This document shows, in pieces, positions 39,210 through 49,805 of a stretch of 64,000 nt of DNA (positions are counted from its first letter, which is position 1; each line of letters opens with the position of its first letter). The DNA comes from an uncultured Pelagibacteraceae bacterium (GTDB lineage Bacteria; Pseudomonadota; Alphaproteobacteria; Pelagibacterales; Pelagibacteraceae). The DNA lies in contig CACLSF010000001.1 of assembly GCA_902609535.1 (NCBI GenBank), positions 1 to 64,000 of the forward strand, given 5' to 3'. Under the pieces are notes generated by a model. That model had not been told where the DNA came from and did no database searches. It was given only the letters and a program-made list of their open reading frames with translations. Both the position numbers and the translations under genes were made by a program.

Positions 39210-40190
39210 TTAAAGTTCAATTTGATCAGCAAAATAAGTTACTATACTGTTTGCTCCAGCTCTTTTAAATGAAATAAGAGACTCTTTTATTGAGTCTTTG
39301 CCTATTAATTTTTTATTAATTCCATTCATTATTAAACTGTATTCACCAGAAACTTGATATGCAAATACTGGTATTTTGAAATTGTCTTTTACTCTTTTTA
39401 TAATATCAAGATAGGGCATACCAGGTTTAACCATAACCATATCGGCACCCTCTTTTATATCTAATGAAACTTCTCTCAATGACTCATCTGAATTTCTAAA
39501 ATCCATTTGGTATGTTTTTTTATCACCTTTTAATAATTTTTTTGATCCAACGGCATCTCTAAATGGACCATAAAAGCTAGATGAAAATTTAACTGCATAT
39601 GACAATATTTGCACATCATTTAAATTATTTTTATCTAAAGCTGATCGAATTTCACCAATTCTACCATCCATCATATCTGATGGCGCGATTACATCGCATC
39701 CCATTTTGGCTTGTAGCACTGCTTGTTTGGTGAGTATTTCTACAGTTTTATCATTTAAAATATTTTTTTTCTTTAATAATCCATCATGGCCATGAGAAGT
39801 GTAAGGATCTAGGGCTACATCACACATAATACCAATTTTATTCTTAAATTTCTTTTTAATGAACTTTATTCCTCTACAAACTAAATTGTCTGGATTTAAA
39901 GCCTCAGAACCTTTTTCATCTTTTTTTGACGGCCTTATGTATGGAAATAAAGCAATCATAGGTATCCCTTTATTTATTGCTTTACTAACAACTGTATTTA
40001 GTTTGTCTACGCTATATCTAAACACATTAGGCATAGATTTTATTGACTCTTTTTTATTTTTTCCTTCAATCAGGAAAATTGGCAGGATCAAATCACTATA
40101 GGATAAAGAACTTTCCTGGACTAATTTCCTAGACCAAGCATATTTTCTTGATCTTCTAAGCCTTAAATTTGGGTATTTACCTGTAATCAT
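39210..40190 (-). CDS. hemB: Delta-aminolevulinic acid dehydratase (porphobilinogen synthase)
   Basis: Condenses two aminolevulinates to porphobilinogen in haem synthesis. I start it at the ATG at 40190 (MITGKYPNLRLRRSRKYAWS), giving 326 residues, the normal length; the longer frame to 40253 has a non-conserved leader. Landmarks are LILPIFLIEGKN, the metal-site region CDVALDPYTSHGHDGLL, GCDVIAPSDMMDGRIG with the first catalytic-lysine region, and ADMVMVKPGMPYLDI with the Schiff-base lysine. It diverges from the 2-oxoglutarate oxygenase gene. Confidence 0.95.
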   Translation of the reverse strand: MITGKYPNLRLRRSRKYAWSRKLVQESSLSYSDLILPIFLIEGKNKKESIKSMPNVFRYSVDKLNTVVSKAINKGIPMIALFPYIRPSKKDEKGSEALNPDNLVCRGIKFIKKKFKNKIGIMCDVALDPYTSHGHDGLLKKKNILNDKTVEILTKQAVLQAKMGCDVIAPSDMMDGRIGEIRSALDKNNLNDVQILSYAVKFSSSFYGPFRDAVGSKKLLKGDKKTYQMDFRNSDESLREVSLDIKEGADMVMVKPGMPYLDIIKRVKDNFKIPVFAYQVSGEYSLIMNGINKKLIGKDSIKESLISFKRAGANSIVTYFADQIEL

Positions 40191-40258
40191 ATTGTATTTT
40201 ATTATGCGACAAAATCTATTATACAAATATATATATAAATGAGTAGAAAACAATCTTC

Positions 40259-40903
40259 ATGATCGACAATAAAGATAAAATTGTAAATTTAAACTTACAT
40301 AATCAAACTGATAGAGTTTTAGACTTTAGTGATTTTCAAAAACAAACTATACAATTTGATATTGATAAGCTTCAAGATGCTTATAATCAAATCATACAAA
40401 TTAAAAAATTTGATGATGGTGGTGGTGTAACCAATTTTGGTGCAATTTCATTAACACAAATACCTGGTGACCCGGACTCAATAAAAGGTAGTAAAGCTCG
40501 TGGTGTTTATTGGACTAAACCAGATAAATCTGGAAAAGAAGTTTCAAGAGATGTGGATATAGATGAGTCTAAATACAGTGAATTCATAAGAGATTATGAA
40601 AATACTTATTTTAAAGAAGTTTATGATATTCTTTCATCCAAATATAAATTAGGCAGAGTGAGAATTTTATTAAAAGAACCAAGATCAACATTAAGCTGGC
40701 ATAGAGATCCAGAACCTAGATTGCATATACCAATAATAACAAATCCAGGTTGCTTGATGGTTATCGATAATGTAGCTAAGCATTTGCCTGCTGATGGATC
40801 AGTTTGGGTTACTAACAATACAAAATATCATAATGCATTTAATGGTGGAGAAGAAAACAGAATACACCTTGTTGCTTGTGTTTTAGATTATAAATTTAAT
40901 TAA
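40259..40903 (+). CDS. Aspartyl/asparaginyl hydroxylase-like 2-oxoglutarate/Fe(II) oxygenase
   Basis: A 214-residue cytosolic protein without signal peptide. The C-terminal half shows the double-stranded beta-helix iron site: His148 and Asp150 in SWHRDPE, the distal His191 in KYHNAFNGGEEN, and Arg201 in RIHLV positioned to bind 2-oxoglutarate, with RLHIPIITNPGCLMVID between. This matches the aspartyl/asparaginyl beta-hydroxylase family fold. The N-terminal 130 residues (including GGGVTNFGAISLTQIPGDPD) match nothing I recognise. The substrate (protein, peptide or free amino acid) is unknown. It lies between hemB and rpiB, one base before rpiB. Confidence 0.75.
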   Translation: MIDNKDKIVNLNLHNQTDRVLDFSDFQKQTIQFDIDKLQDAYNQIIQIKKFDDGGGVTNFGAISLTQIPGDPDSIKGSKARGVYWTKPDKSGKEVSRDVDIDESKYSEFIRDYENTYFKEVYDILSSKYKLGRVRILLKEPRSTLSWHRDPEPRLHIPIITNPGCLMVIDNVAKHLPADGSVWVTNNTKYHNAFNGGEENRIHLVACVLDYKFN

Positions 40904-40904
40904 T

Positions 40905-41324
40905 TTGAAAAAAATCTTTATTGCATCAGATCACGCTGGTTTTAAATTAAAAGAAAGCATTAAAAAAAATTTTTCTACAAAGTTTGATATTTTAGATTTA
41001 GGACCAAAAAATTCAGAAAAATCAGTAAACTACCCAGATTATGCCCATAAATTATCAAAAAAGATAAAAAAAGAAGATGTTGGCATTTTAGTATGTGGTT
41101 CGGGTATGGGTATGGCAATGACTGCTAATAAGCATAAAAATATAAGAGCGGCATTATGTTATTCAGTAAAAAACGTTAAATTATCTAGATTGCATAATGA
41201 TGCAAATGTTATTACATTAGGAGAAAGGTTGATTAGTAAAAATTTAGCCTTTAAATGTATTAATGCATTCTTAAATACAAAGTTTGAGGGTGGGAGGCAC
41301 TTAAAAAGAGTTAAAAAAATATAA
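40905..41324 (+). CDS. rpiB: Ribose-5-phosphate isomerase B
   Basis: Interconverts ribose-5-phosphate and ribulose-5-phosphate. The 139-residue product has [41 protein letters not shown], and the anion-hole and catalytic-cysteine motif [18 protein letters not shown], which together define the RpiB/LacAB family. The start is a TTG at 40905, one base after the upstream stop; it is the only initiator that retains the first strand. It is followed four bases later by glyA. Confidence 0.94.
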   Translation: MKKIFIASDHAGFKLKESIKKNFSTKFDILDLGPKNSEKSVNYPDYAHKLSKKIKKEDVGILVCGSGMGMAMTANKHKNIRAALCYSVKNVKLSRLHNDANVITLGERLISKNLAFKCINAFLNTKFEGGRHLKRVKKI

Positions 41325-41328
41325 ATTT

Positions 41329-42639
41329 ATGTCTAGTGAAACAAAATATTTAAACAGTGAGTACAAAGATTTTTTTGAAAAAAGCTTATTAGATAGCGAT
41401 CCAGAAATTTATAAAGCTATTAATGATGAGTTAGTAAGACAACAAAATCATATTGAATTAATTGCATCTGAAAATATCGTATCTCAGGCAGTCCTTGAAG
41501 CTCAAGGTTCTGTATTAACAAATAAGTATGCTGAAGGCTATCCAGGCAAAAGATACTATAATGGTTGTGAACATGTGGATGTAGCTGAACAATTAGCTAT
41601 AGATAGACTTAAAGAATTATTTAACTGTAAATTTGCCAACGCTCAACCTCATTCAGGAGCGCAGGCAAACGGAGCTGTTTTTTTAGCTTTGTTAAAACCC
41701 GGTGATACTTTTATGGGAATGAGCTTGAATTCAGGAGGACATATTACCCATGGTTTAAAAATTTCTATGTCAGGAAAATGGTTTAATGCAATTGGATATG
41801 AAGTTGATAAAGAATCTGAACTTATTGATTATGATAATGTTGAAAAACTTGCGCTTGAACACAAACCTAAACTTATAATTGCAGGTGGTAGTGCTTATTC
41901 CAGGGTGATTGACTTTAAAAAATTTAGAGAAATAGCTGATAAAGTTGGAGCATATCTAATGGTTGACATGGCTCACTTTTCTGGCTTGGTTGCTGGTAAG
42001 GGATATCCGAATCCATGTGACCATGCACATGTAGTTACATCTACTACTCATAAAGTTTTTAGAAGTGCTAGGGGTGGAATAATATTAACTAATCACGAAG
42101 ACTTATCTAAAAAATTTAATACAGCAGTTTTTCCTGGATACCAAGGTGGACCACTTATGCATATTATAGCTGCTAAAGCAGTTGGATTTAAAGAAGCATT
42201 AAAACCAGAATTTAAAGATTATATAAAAACAGTTTTAGCAAATGCAAAAATTTTAGCTGAAACTTTAAAAAATAATGGTTTTAAAATTTATTCAGGTGGA
42301 ACTGACACACATCTGATGTTAGTCGACTTAAGACCTTTTAATGTAAAAGGCAATGTTGCTGCAGAAAGCCTTTCTAAAGCCAATATTACATGTAATAAAA
42401 ATGGTATTCCATTTGATAGTGAAAGCCCAATGATAACTTCTGGAATAAGACTTGGATCTCAGGCTGCTACAACAAGAGGTTTTGGATTAAAAGAATTTCA
42501 AATAGTAGGTGATTTAATAACAAAAACTATAAAAGGATTGGCAGAAAATCCTGAAGACAACTCTAAAACTGAAGAAGAGGTAAGAAAAGAAGTTGTTAGC
42601 CTCTGCTCGAATTTTCCTATATATAAGCACTTAGGTTAG
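41329..42639 (+). CDS. glyA: Serine hydroxymethyltransferase
   Basis: PLP enzyme that interconverts serine and glycine with tetrahydrofolate. The 436-residue product has [58 protein letters not shown], and the PLP-lysine motif [16 protein letters not shown]. Length is typical. It stands between rpiB and nrdR. Functionally it connects to the sarcosine oxidase operon through methylene-THF and glycine, although the two loci are 12 kb apart. Confidence 0.97.
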   Translation: MSSETKYLNSEYKDFFEKSLLDSDPEIYKAINDELVRQQNHIELIASENIVSQAVLEAQGSVLTNKYAEGYPGKRYYNGCEHVDVAEQLAIDRLKELFNCKFANAQPHSGAQANGAVFLALLKPGDTFMGMSLNSGGHITHGLKISMSGKWFNAIGYEVDKESELIDYDNVEKLALEHKPKLIIAGGSAYSRVIDFKKFREIADKVGAYLMVDMAHFSGLVAGKGYPNPCDHAHVVTSTTHKVFRSARGGIILTNHEDLSKKFNTAVFPGYQGGPLMHIIAAKAVGFKEALKPEFKDYIKTVLANAKILAETLKNNGFKIYSGGTDTHLMLVDLRPFNVKGNVAAESLSKANITCNKNGIPFDSESPMITSGIRLGSQAATTRGFGLKEFQIVGDLITKTIKGLAENPEDNSKTEEEVRKEVVSLCSNFPIYKHLG

Positions 42640-42648
42640 CTTAAGCTT

Positions 42649-43107
42649 ATGATATGTCCTATATGTAAAAAAGGCGACACATCTGTTGTCGATTCAAGAC
42701 CAACTGAAGATGGAACCACAATAAGAAGAAGAAGACTTTGTACATGTGGACAGAGATTTACAACATTTGAAAGAGTTCAATTTAGAGAACTTACAGTAGT
42801 TAAAAAAAATGGAAGGAAATCTACTTTTGATAGAGAAAAACTTTCTAAATCAATTTATGTTGCTTTAAAGAAAAGACCTATTGATACCGAAACAACCGAA
42901 AAATTTATTTCAAAAATAAGTAGAGCACTAGAAGAATTAGGTCAAAGTGAAATATTATCAAATACAATCGGAACAATGGTTATGGAGGGACTAAAAGAAC
43001 TTGACCCTGTAGCATATGTCCGATTTGCATCTGTCTATAGAAACTTCAGAGAAGAAAAAGACTTTGTTCAATTTGTGGATAGAATTGATGTCTTTAAAAA
43101 AAGATAA
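42649..43107 (+). CDS. nrdR: Transcriptional repressor NrdR
   Basis: Zinc-ribbon/ATP-cone repressor of ribonucleotide reductase genes. The 152-residue product starts [20 protein letters not shown] and has a second CxC pair ([15 protein letters not shown]) completing the four-cysteine ribbon, then an ATP-cone domain (about 50-140; [20 protein letters not shown]). It lies between glyA and the rib genes as in many alphaproteobacteria. Its last 20 bases overlap ribD. Confidence 0.97.
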   Translation: MICPICKKGDTSVVDSRPTEDGTTIRRRRLCTCGQRFTTFERVQFRELTVVKKNGRKSTFDREKLSKSIYVALKKRPIDTETTEKFISKISRALEELGQSEILSNTIGTMVMEGLKELDPVAYVRFASVYRNFREEKDFVQFVDRIDVFKKR

Positions 43108-44185
43108 TTATAAATCATCAGATAAAAAAATTATGAACTTTGCTATAAACTTAGCAGAAAATAATAAGTATTTAACTGGTACAAATCCATCAGTTGGATG
43201 TGTAATTGTAAAAAATAATAAAATCTTATCTTTTGCAACTACTAATTATGGTGGTAGACCACATGCAGAAAGCATTGCTTTAAATAAAAATAAATATAAT
43301 AAAGGAACATACCTTTACTCGACACTTGAGCCTTGTTCTCATCATGGAGTAACACCTCCTTGCACAAATGCAATAATAAAAAATAAAGTTAAGAGAGTTT
43401 ATTACTCAATTGAAGATAAAGATTTACGCACTTTTAATAAAACTAAAAAGATTTTAAAGTCTAAAAAAATATTTACGATATCAGGACTTCAAAAACGAAA
43501 GGTTAACAACCTTTATAAAGAATATAATTATATAAGATCTAACAAAGCCCCTTATGTAATTGGAAAAATTGCAAGTTCATCAAATTTAAATATTTTAAGA
43601 AACAATTCTTTTATAACAAATGAACATTCAAGAAGAGTTTCACATATTTTAAGATTTCAAAATCACGCAATATTAACTTCTTATAAAACAATAAATACAG
43701 ATAACCCTAAGCTTAATTGTAGATTAAATGGATTAGAAAAATTTTCACCTACCGTAGTTGTAATAGATAAAAATTTAAAAATAAAAAATAACTCCTACGT
43801 AATTAAAAATTCAAAAAATAGTAAATTAATTATATTTCACTGTTCTAAAAATATCTCAAAAATTAAATTTTTAAAAAATAGAGGTGTTAAACTTATTTAT
43901 CTAAAACTAGATAATAAGACTAACTTTAATCTTAAAAAAATAACACAAACAGTTTATACACTTGGTTTACACAGGATTTTAATAGAGGCTGGTAAGGAAT
44001 TAATGACTAATTTCCTTAATGCAAATTTATTAAATGAATTCTATTTTTTTAAAAGCGACAAAATAATCTCTAATAGAGATAAAATTAATATATCTTCATT
44101 AGTAAAAATGATTAATAAAAACTATAAAAATAAAAAAAAAATAAATACATATTTAGATAAAGATATACTTACTCACTACTATTAA
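43088..44185 (+). CDS. ribD: Bifunctional pyrimidine deaminase/reductase RibD
   Basis: Carries out steps two and three of riboflavin synthesis. I start it at the ATG at 43088 ([20 protein letters not shown]), overlapping nrdR by 20 bases, for 365 residues. The deaminase domain has the zinc motif [11 protein letters not shown] and [15 protein letters not shown]; the reductase domain begins near [15 protein letters not shown] and includes [20 protein letters not shown]. The reductase half is Lys/Asn-rich and diverged but keeps the main blocks. The next gene, ribE, starts one base after the stop. Confidence 0.92.
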   Translation: MSLKKDNYKSSDKKIMNFAINLAENNKYLTGTNPSVGCVIVKNNKILSFATTNYGGRPHAESIALNKNKYNKGTYLYSTLEPCSHHGVTPPCTNAIIKNKVKRVYYSIEDKDLRTFNKTKKILKSKKIFTISGLQKRKVNNLYKEYNYIRSNKAPYVIGKIASSSNLNILRNNSFITNEHSRRVSHILRFQNHAILTSYKTINTDNPKLNCRLNGLEKFSPTVVVIDKNLKIKNNSYVIKNSKNSKLIIFHCSKNISKIKFLKNRGVKLIYLKLDNKTNFNLKKITQTVYTLGLHRILIEAGKELMTNFLNANLLNEFYFFKSDKIISNRDKINISSLVKMINKNYKNKKKINTYLDKDILTHYY

Positions 44186-44186
44186 A

Positions 44187-44780
44187 ATGTTTAATGGAAT
44201 TATATTTAATAAAGGAATAATTAATAGAATAAAAAAAAGGGCAAAAGGAGTTAATTTATTTATAAAATCTTCATTAAAAGTTTCAAATAAAAATCTTGGG
44301 ATTTCAATTTCTTGTGATGGAGTTTGTCTTACTTTAATTTCTTACAAGAATAAGACTTTAGAATTCTATCTATCAAATGAAACATTGGCTAAATCGAAAT
44401 TTAGAAATATTAAAATTGGTGATGAAATTAATTTAGAAAAACCTTTAAAATTTGGTGACAATATTTCTGGACATATTTGCCAGGGTCATGTTGATACCGT
44501 TTGTTCTGTAAAAAGCATTAAGAAAGTTGATAAATCAAATATTTTTGAATTTAAAATAACAAAATCACTCAAGAAGCAATTAGTAGAAAAAGCTTCTATA
44601 TTAATAAATGGAGTATCACTAACGATATCAAAAATAAAAAAGAATTCTTTTGAAATATGGATTATACCTCACACATTAAAGTTAACTAACTTAATCACTC
44701 TTAAAAAAAATGATTTGGTCAATGTTGAGATTGATATTATGTCAAAATATGTAAAGAAATTTATCAATGAAAAAAAATAA
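44187..44780 (+). CDS. ribE: Riboflavin synthase alpha subunit
   Basis: Dismutates two lumazine molecules to riboflavin and a pyrimidine. The 197-residue product has two lumazine-binding repeats: MFNGIIFNKGIINRIKKRAK with ISCDGVCLTLISYKN, and GHICQGHVDTVCSVKSIKKV with SILINGVSLTISKIKKN. The usual MFTGI start appears as MFNGI. Length is normal. It overlaps the ribB-type gene by 14 bases, keeping the rib genes in one transcript. Confidence 0.93.
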   Translation: MFNGIIFNKGIINRIKKRAKGVNLFIKSSLKVSNKNLGISISCDGVCLTLISYKNKTLEFYLSNETLAKSKFRNIKIGDEINLEKPLKFGDNISGHICQGHVDTVCSVKSIKKVDKSNIFEFKITKSLKKQLVEKASILINGVSLTISKIKKNSFEIWIIPHTLKLTNLITLKKNDLVNVEIDIMSKYVKKFINEKK

Positions 44781-45882
44781 TTTTAGCTCAATAGAAAGTA
44801 TCATTAAGACAGTTAAAAAAAATGGAATGTTTATTCTTGTTGACGATGAGAGCAAACATGAAGAGATGGAAAATGAAGGTGATTTAGTAATTTCCACATC
44901 GGCTGTTAATCCTAATCATATTAATTTCATGGCAAAACATGCAAGAGGATTAATTTGTTTAGCAATGGATAATGCACAATCAAAAAAAATTGGATTAACT
45001 TTGGCTTCACCAATAAATCAATCAAGAAGCAAAACTGCCTTTACTTATTCTATAGAAGCTAAAAAAGGTGTTACAACAGGTATATCAGCCTATGATCGTG
45101 CCAGAACAATTAAAGCTGCATCAAATAAAAACGCAAAAAAAAATGATATTGTATCACCAGGCCACGTATTTCCAGTGATAGCCAGAGATGGCGGTGTTCT
45201 TGTTAGAGCAGGGCATACCGAGGCTTCAGTTGATATATCAAAACTTGCTAAAAAAAATAATTCGGCTGTTATTTGTGAAATCATGGCAGATGATGGAAAA
45301 ATGGCATCAGGCAAAACATTATTTAATTTTGCTAAAAAACATAAACTTAAAATAGGCAAGATTGAAGACTTAATTGCTTATAGGTTAAAGAGGGAAAAAC
45401 TTGTTAAATTAAAAAAAACTTCTTCAATAATTGTTCAAAAACAAAAATTTAAAATAAAAGTATTTGAAAATATACTTGATGGATCTGAAAATTTTGCGTT
45501 GATTAAAGGAACCTTAAAGAAAGGAGTTGTTCCTAGATTAAGAGTAATATCGTCTAATGTAGTTCAAAATTACTTAATTAATCAAAAACTGCCGAATTCA
45601 TTTGATAAAACAATCTCATATTTCAAAAAATATAATAATTGTGTTCTTGTGTTTATAAGAGACCCTAATTTAAAATCAGTAACTCAAACACTCAAACAGT
45701 ATAAAAGTAAAACCTTTTATAAAAAAGGTAATGACAAATTGATTAGAAACTATGGTATAGGAGCTCAAATTATTAAATCTCTAAATATTAAAAATATGAT
45801 ACTTGTTACTAGATCTAAAAAAAAAGTGATAGGTTTAGAAGGTTACGGAATAAAAATTAAAAAACAGGAAATTATAAAGTGA
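44767..45882 (+). CDS. ribB: DHBP synthase with degenerate GTP cyclohydrolase II domain (RibBX type)
   Basis: Forms 3,4-dihydroxybutanone 4-phosphate for riboflavin synthesis. The first 205 or so residues are a complete RibB domain: FILVDDESKHEEMENEGDLV, ARGLICLAMD, SAYDRARTIKAA, SPGHVFPVIARDGGVLVRAG and HTEASVDISKLA. The C-terminal 165 residues align in order with RibA and keep RNYGIGAQIIKSLNIKNMIL and GLEGYGIKI, but the zinc motif (C-x2-GD...RCDCG) is absent; the corresponding stretch reads PRLRVISSNVVQNYLIN. GTP cyclohydrolase II activity is therefore unlikely. The layout matches the fused RibBX proteins of other proteobacteria. Confidence 0.9.
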   Translation: MKKNNFSSIESIIKTVKKNGMFILVDDESKHEEMENEGDLVISTSAVNPNHINFMAKHARGLICLAMDNAQSKKIGLTLASPINQSRSKTAFTYSIEAKKGVTTGISAYDRARTIKAASNKNAKKNDIVSPGHVFPVIARDGGVLVRAGHTEASVDISKLAKKNNSAVICEIMADDGKMASGKTLFNFAKKHKLKIGKIEDLIAYRLKREKLVKLKKTSSIIVQKQKFKIKVFENILDGSENFALIKGTLKKGVVPRLRVISSNVVQNYLINQKLPNSFDKTISYFKKYNNCVLVFIRDPNLKSVTQTLKQYKSKTFYKKGNDKLIRNYGIGAQIIKSLNIKNMILVTRSKKKVIGLEGYGIKIKKQEIIK

Positions 45883-46265
45883 AAAAAAAGATTTTAATTG
45901 TTGTTGCAAATTATTATGAAAATATTGCTAACTCTCTATTAAACAGTGCTAAAAATAAAATTAAAAGCAAATGTAGCATAAAGGTAATTAACGTACCTGG
46001 TGCATTTGAAATACCTGTAACAATATCAAAAAATTTAACTAAATTTAATGGTTTCATTGCTTTAGGATGTGTTATTAAAGGTCAAACGCCTCATTTTGAT
46101 TTTATATCAAAAGCAACCACTGATGCATTGATGACATTATCAATAACATCTAAGAAACCAATTGGAAATGGCGTAATTACATGTTTAAATAAAAAACAAG
46201 CTAATGTACGTGGCAGAAAAGGTTCAGAGGCTGCAGAGGCAGTTTTATCTGTTTTGTCTCAATAA
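45879..46265 (+). CDS. ribH: 6,7-dimethyl-8-ribityllumazine synthase
   Basis: Joins the RibD/RibB products to lumazine. The 128-residue product starts with a GTG overlapping the upstream stop by four bases. It has VVANYYENIANSLLNSAKNK, the phosphate-site motif VPGAFEIPVTISKNL, GFIALGCVIKGQTPHFDFI with the catalytic histidine, and PIGNGVITCLNKKQA. It is a little shorter than the usual 140-155. nusB follows three bases later. Confidence 0.94.
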   Translation: MKKKILIVVANYYENIANSLLNSAKNKIKSKCSIKVINVPGAFEIPVTISKNLTKFNGFIALGCVIKGQTPHFDFISKATTDALMTLSITSKKPIGNGVITCLNKKQANVRGRKGSEAAEAVLSVLSQ

Positions 46266-46268
46266 ATT

Positions 46269-46673
46269 ATGTCAGTTCAATTTTCACCACAAAGAAACCC
46301 TAGAGTAATAATTATACAAAAGCTATATGGAAAACTTTTTAATAATGAGGAAAATATAACTTTTCCTAAACATAGGTTTAAAAAGTTTATAAAAGATATA
46401 GTGAATGGAACTATCGAGAGAGAAGAGTTAATTAATACAGAAATTAATAACCATTTAGAGCAAGACTTAAAAATTAAAAATATGGATAAAGTCTTTCAAA
46501 TTATTGTTAAAAGTGCAATTTTTGAATTCTTATATAAACCAAATACTTCAATAAAAATTATTATTAATGAATATCTTAAAGCATCAAATTTTTTTATTGA
46601 TGACTCACAAACTAAATATTTAAATGCATTATTAGATAAGATTTCAAAAAAAATTAGAATAAACAATGGATGA
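46269..46673 (+). CDS. nusB: Transcription antitermination factor NusB
   Basis: Binds boxA RNA with S10 in rRNA antitermination. The 134-residue all-helical product has PRVIIIQKLYGKLFNNEENI near the N-terminus and VFQIIVKSAIFEFLYKPNTS and IIINEYLKASNFF later, where NusB usually has ILR..EL..P..V.INEYV.LA. Similarity is modest and the ribH-nusB-thiL context is a main support. The stop overlaps thiL by eight bases. Confidence 0.85.
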   Translation: MSVQFSPQRNPRVIIIQKLYGKLFNNEENITFPKHRFKKFIKDIVNGTIEREELINTEINNHLEQDLKIKNMDKVFQIIVKSAIFEFLYKPNTSIKIIINEYLKASNFFIDDSQTKYLNALLDKISKKIRINNG

Positions 46674-47625
46674 GTTTACTCTAATTGAAAAGTACTTTAA
46701 AAAATTAACCTATAAAAACCCTTCAGCATTAGATTTAAATGATGATGTTTTTTTCGACAAAAAAAATAATGTTGTCATTTCAATAGATACTTATGTTGAG
46801 GGAGTTCATTTTATTAATTTTAGAAATCCTGATTTAGTTATAAAAAAAGTTATAAGATCTTCAATATCAGATTTGTATTGCAAGGGTGTAAAACCAAAAT
46901 TTATTTTCATAGGTGCTAGTGGAAACAGTAACTCATTCTCAAAAAAAAATCTGATCATTATAAGTAAAAGTCTTAAAGAAGAGCAAAAGAAATATCGTAT
47001 TAAATTATCAGGCGGTGATACAACAAAATCAAACAAAACAATCTTTACAATAATGTCGTTAGGTTATTCAAAAAGAATAGTACAAAGAAATAAGTGTAAG
47101 AATGGTGATGATATATATGTAACTGGAAACATTGGTGATAGCTATTTAGGATTACAAATCTTAAAAAAAAAAGTTTTATTAAATAAAAAAGAACAAAACT
47201 ATTTTACTAAAAAATATTATTTACCTGAATTACCTCTTAAGATCAGCTCAAACCTTTTAAAATTTGCAAATTCATCAATTGATATTTCAGATGGTTTATT
47301 TGGAGATTTGACCAAGCTAATCAATAAAAGTGAATTATTCTATAAAGTTGACCTGAATAAAGTTCCAATTTCATCAAATTTGAGAAACTATCTTACTAAA
47401 TACAAAAAAAAGAAGGTCAATTTCATTTCAAAGGGCGATGATTATCAAATAATATTTACATCCCCAAAATCAAAGAGAAATTATATTCAAAATTTTTTTA
47501 AAAAGATGAATCAAAAAGTAACATTAATTGGCAATTTAACTAAAGATGTAAGGAATAATGAAATTATTGAGGGCAATAAAAGATTAAAACATGCGTATAA
47601 TGAGGCATATTCCCACAATTTTTAA
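46666..47625 (+). CDS. thiL: Thiamine-monophosphate kinase
   Basis: Phosphorylates thiamine monophosphate to the active diphosphate. The 319-residue product starts MDEFTLIEKYFKKLT and has DLNDDVFFDKKNNVVISIDTYVEGVHF, RSSISDLYCKGVKPKFIFIG, LSGGDTTKSNKTIF, YVTGNIGDSYLG and SSIDISDGLFGDLTKL, the AIR-synthase/ThiL-fold ATP and Mg2+ sites. Length is normal. It fits a SAR11 lifestyle in which thiamine is built from imported precursors, but only this step is visible. Confidence 0.92.
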   Translation: MDEFTLIEKYFKKLTYKNPSALDLNDDVFFDKKNNVVISIDTYVEGVHFINFRNPDLVIKKVIRSSISDLYCKGVKPKFIFIGASGNSNSFSKKNLIIISKSLKEEQKKYRIKLSGGDTTKSNKTIFTIMSLGYSKRIVQRNKCKNGDDIYVTGNIGDSYLGLQILKKKVLLNKKEQNYFTKKYYLPELPLKISSNLLKFANSSIDISDGLFGDLTKLINKSELFYKVDLNKVPISSNLRNYLTKYKKKKVNFISKGDDYQIIFTSPKSKRNYIQNFFKKMNQKVTLIGNLTKDVRNNEIIEGNKRLKHAYNEAYSHNF

Positions 47626-47699
47626 AAAAGTTAAATATTGCGTTTTATATCATATTTTGTATTACATATTTTTCATAACTTTAATTAACAAAGGAACCA

Positions 47700-49805
47700 A
47701 TGAACACATCAACTGAAACAATAATGTTTTATATTATAGCGGCTGGAATATTATCCATCGTTTATGGCTTTATAACAGGTAGAAATATTTTAAATTCAAG
47801 CTCAGGTAATGCTAAAATGTTAGAAATTGCATCTGCAATTCAAGAAGGAGCTAGAGCATATCTAAACAGACAATATAAAACAATTGCAATAGTTGGTGTT
47901 GTAGTTCTGATAATTATAACAATTTTATTTAGTCCATTAGTTGGTTTAGGTTATCTAATCGGTGCTACTTTATCCGGAATCGCAGGATATGTTGGTATGC
48001 TTGTTTCTGTTCAAGCTAATGTAAGAACAGCCGAAGCATCAAGAAAGAGCTTAGCAAGTGGTTTATCAATAGCATTTAAATCAGGTGCGGTAACTGGGAT
48101 GTTGGTCGCTGGTTTGGCATTACTTTCAATTGCAGTATATTATTATTATTTAGTAAAAGTTGGAATTGAAGAGAGAGAAATCGTTAATGCACTAGTCGCC
48201 TTAGGTTTTGGTGCATCACTTATTTCTATATTTGCAAGACTAGGTGGTGGTATTTTTACAAAAGGTGCTGATGTAGGAGCTGATTTAGTCGGAAAAGTTG
48301 AAGCTGGAATTCCAGAGGACGATCCAAGAAATCCCGCAGTTATTGCAGATAATGTTGGTGATAACGTAGGAGATTGTGCAGGTATGGCTGCTGACCTTTT
48401 TGAAACTTATGCTGTTACTATTGTTGCTACTATGGTTCTTTCATCTATTTTCTTTGTAAATGATTTAAATATGATGATCTATCCTTTAGCAATTGGTGGC
48501 GCATGTATATTAACTTCTATTTTAGGAACTTTCTTTGTTACACTTGGTAGTGATAAAAATATTATGAAAGCTATGTATAAAGGTTTTGTAATTACAGCAA
48601 TTAGTTCATTAATTATATTATTCCCTATTACAAAACACGTTATAGGATTTACGACGGAATATGTGGCAAATGGAAAGACATTTAATGGTTTAAGTCTATA
48701 TTTTTGTGGAATTATAGGTTTAATAATTACAGGTTTAATAATTTGGATAACAGAATATTATACAGGAACTGATTATAGACCTGTAAAAAGTGTTGCTAAA
48801 TCATCGACCACAGGACATGGTACAAATGTAATTCAAGGTTTAGCAGTTTCTATGGAAGCAACTGCTGTTCCTGCATTAATAATTGTTGGTGGAATTTTAT
48901 GGACTAACCATATTGCGGGTCTTTATGGTATTGCCATTGCTGTAACTACAATGCTTGCTTTAGCTGGTATGGTTGTTGCCTTAGATGCTTATGGGCCTGT
49001 TACAGATAATGCTGGTGGTATAGCTGAAATGTCAAATCTTCCAAAAAATGTTCGTAAAACGACGGATGCTCTTGATGCAGTTGGTAATACAACAAAAGCT
49101 GTAACAAAGGGTTATGCAATAGGTTCTGCTGGTCTTGGTGCATTAGTTCTTTTTGCAGCATATACAGAGGATATTAAACATTTTTCAAAAGTTGCTGGAT
49201 CAAATTTAGAGGGAATAGTTGTAACTTTTGATTTATCAAATCCTTATGTAGTTGTTGGTTTGCTTATAGGCGGAATGCTTCCTTATTTATTTGGATCAAT
49301 GGGTATGCAAGCTGTTGGTAGAGCAGGTGGTGAAGTTGTTATTGAGGTACGAAGACAGTTTAAAAAAATACCTGGAATAATGAAAAGAAAAGCAAAGCCT
49401 GATTATGGTAAACTTGTTGATTTACTTACAAGAGCAGCGATTAAAGAAATGATAATTCCATCATTATTACCAATATTGTCTCCGATTGTTTTATACATAA
49501 TTATTTATTTTATAGGCGGACAAGTCGCAGCATTATCATCTCTAGGGGCAATGTTATTAGGAGTTATAATAACAGGTCTATTTGTTGCAGTTTCAATGAC
49601 TGCAGGAGGAGGTGCATGGGATAATGCAAAAAAATATATTGAAGATGGTAAGTTTGGTGGCAAAGGCTCAGAAGCACACAAAGCAGCTGTTACCGGTGAC
49701 ACAGTAGGTGATCCATATAAGGATACCGCAGGACCCGCGGTAAATCCCATGATCAAAATCACTAATATTGTAGCTTTGTTATTGCTAGCGGTAATTGCAG
49801 GATAA
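47700..49805 (+). CDS. hppA: K+-insensitive H+-translocating membrane pyrophosphatase
   Basis: Pumps protons across the inner membrane at the expense of pyrophosphate hydrolysis. The 701-residue product has about sixteen membrane segments, the substrate-binding motif [39 protein letters not shown], and a late [17 protein letters not shown] and [18 protein letters not shown]. The motif [10 protein letters not shown] carries a lysine where K+-dependent enzymes have alanine, which marks the K+-independent H+-pump type. A possible promoter (TTGCGT 47638, TATTAC 47660) and AAAGGA ribosome site precede it. Confidence 0.95.
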   Translation: MNTSTETIMFYIIAAGILSIVYGFITGRNILNSSSGNAKMLEIASAIQEGARAYLNRQYKTIAIVGVVVLIIITILFSPLVGLGYLIGATLSGIAGYVGMLVSVQANVRTAEASRKSLASGLSIAFKSGAVTGMLVAGLALLSIAVYYYYLVKVGIEEREIVNALVALGFGASLISIFARLGGGIFTKGADVGADLVGKVEAGIPEDDPRNPAVIADNVGDNVGDCAGMAADLFETYAVTIVATMVLSSIFFVNDLNMMIYPLAIGGACILTSILGTFFVTLGSDKNIMKAMYKGFVITAISSLIILFPITKHVIGFTTEYVANGKTFNGLSLYFCGIIGLIITGLIIWITEYYTGTDYRPVKSVAKSSTTGHGTNVIQGLAVSMEATAVPALIIVGGILWTNHIAGLYGIAIAVTTMLALAGMVVALDAYGPVTDNAGGIAEMSNLPKNVRKTTDALDAVGNTTKAVTKGYAIGSAGLGALVLFAAYTEDIKHFSKVAGSNLEGIVVTFDLSNPYVVVGLLIGGMLPYLFGSMGMQAVGRAGGEVVIEVRRQFKKIPGIMKRKAKPDYGKLVDLLTRAAIKEMIIPSLLPILSPIVLYIIIYFIGGQVAALSSLGAMLLGVIITGLFVAVSMTAGGGAWDNAKKYIEDGKFGGKGSEAHKAAVTGDTVGDPYKDTAGPAVNPMIKITNIVALLLLAVIAG

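Noticed and set aside
45090-45359. An 89-codon minus-strand frame opposite the RibB domain
   Set aside because: The sense strand encodes intact DHBP synthase motifs here; the antisense frame shows no motif.
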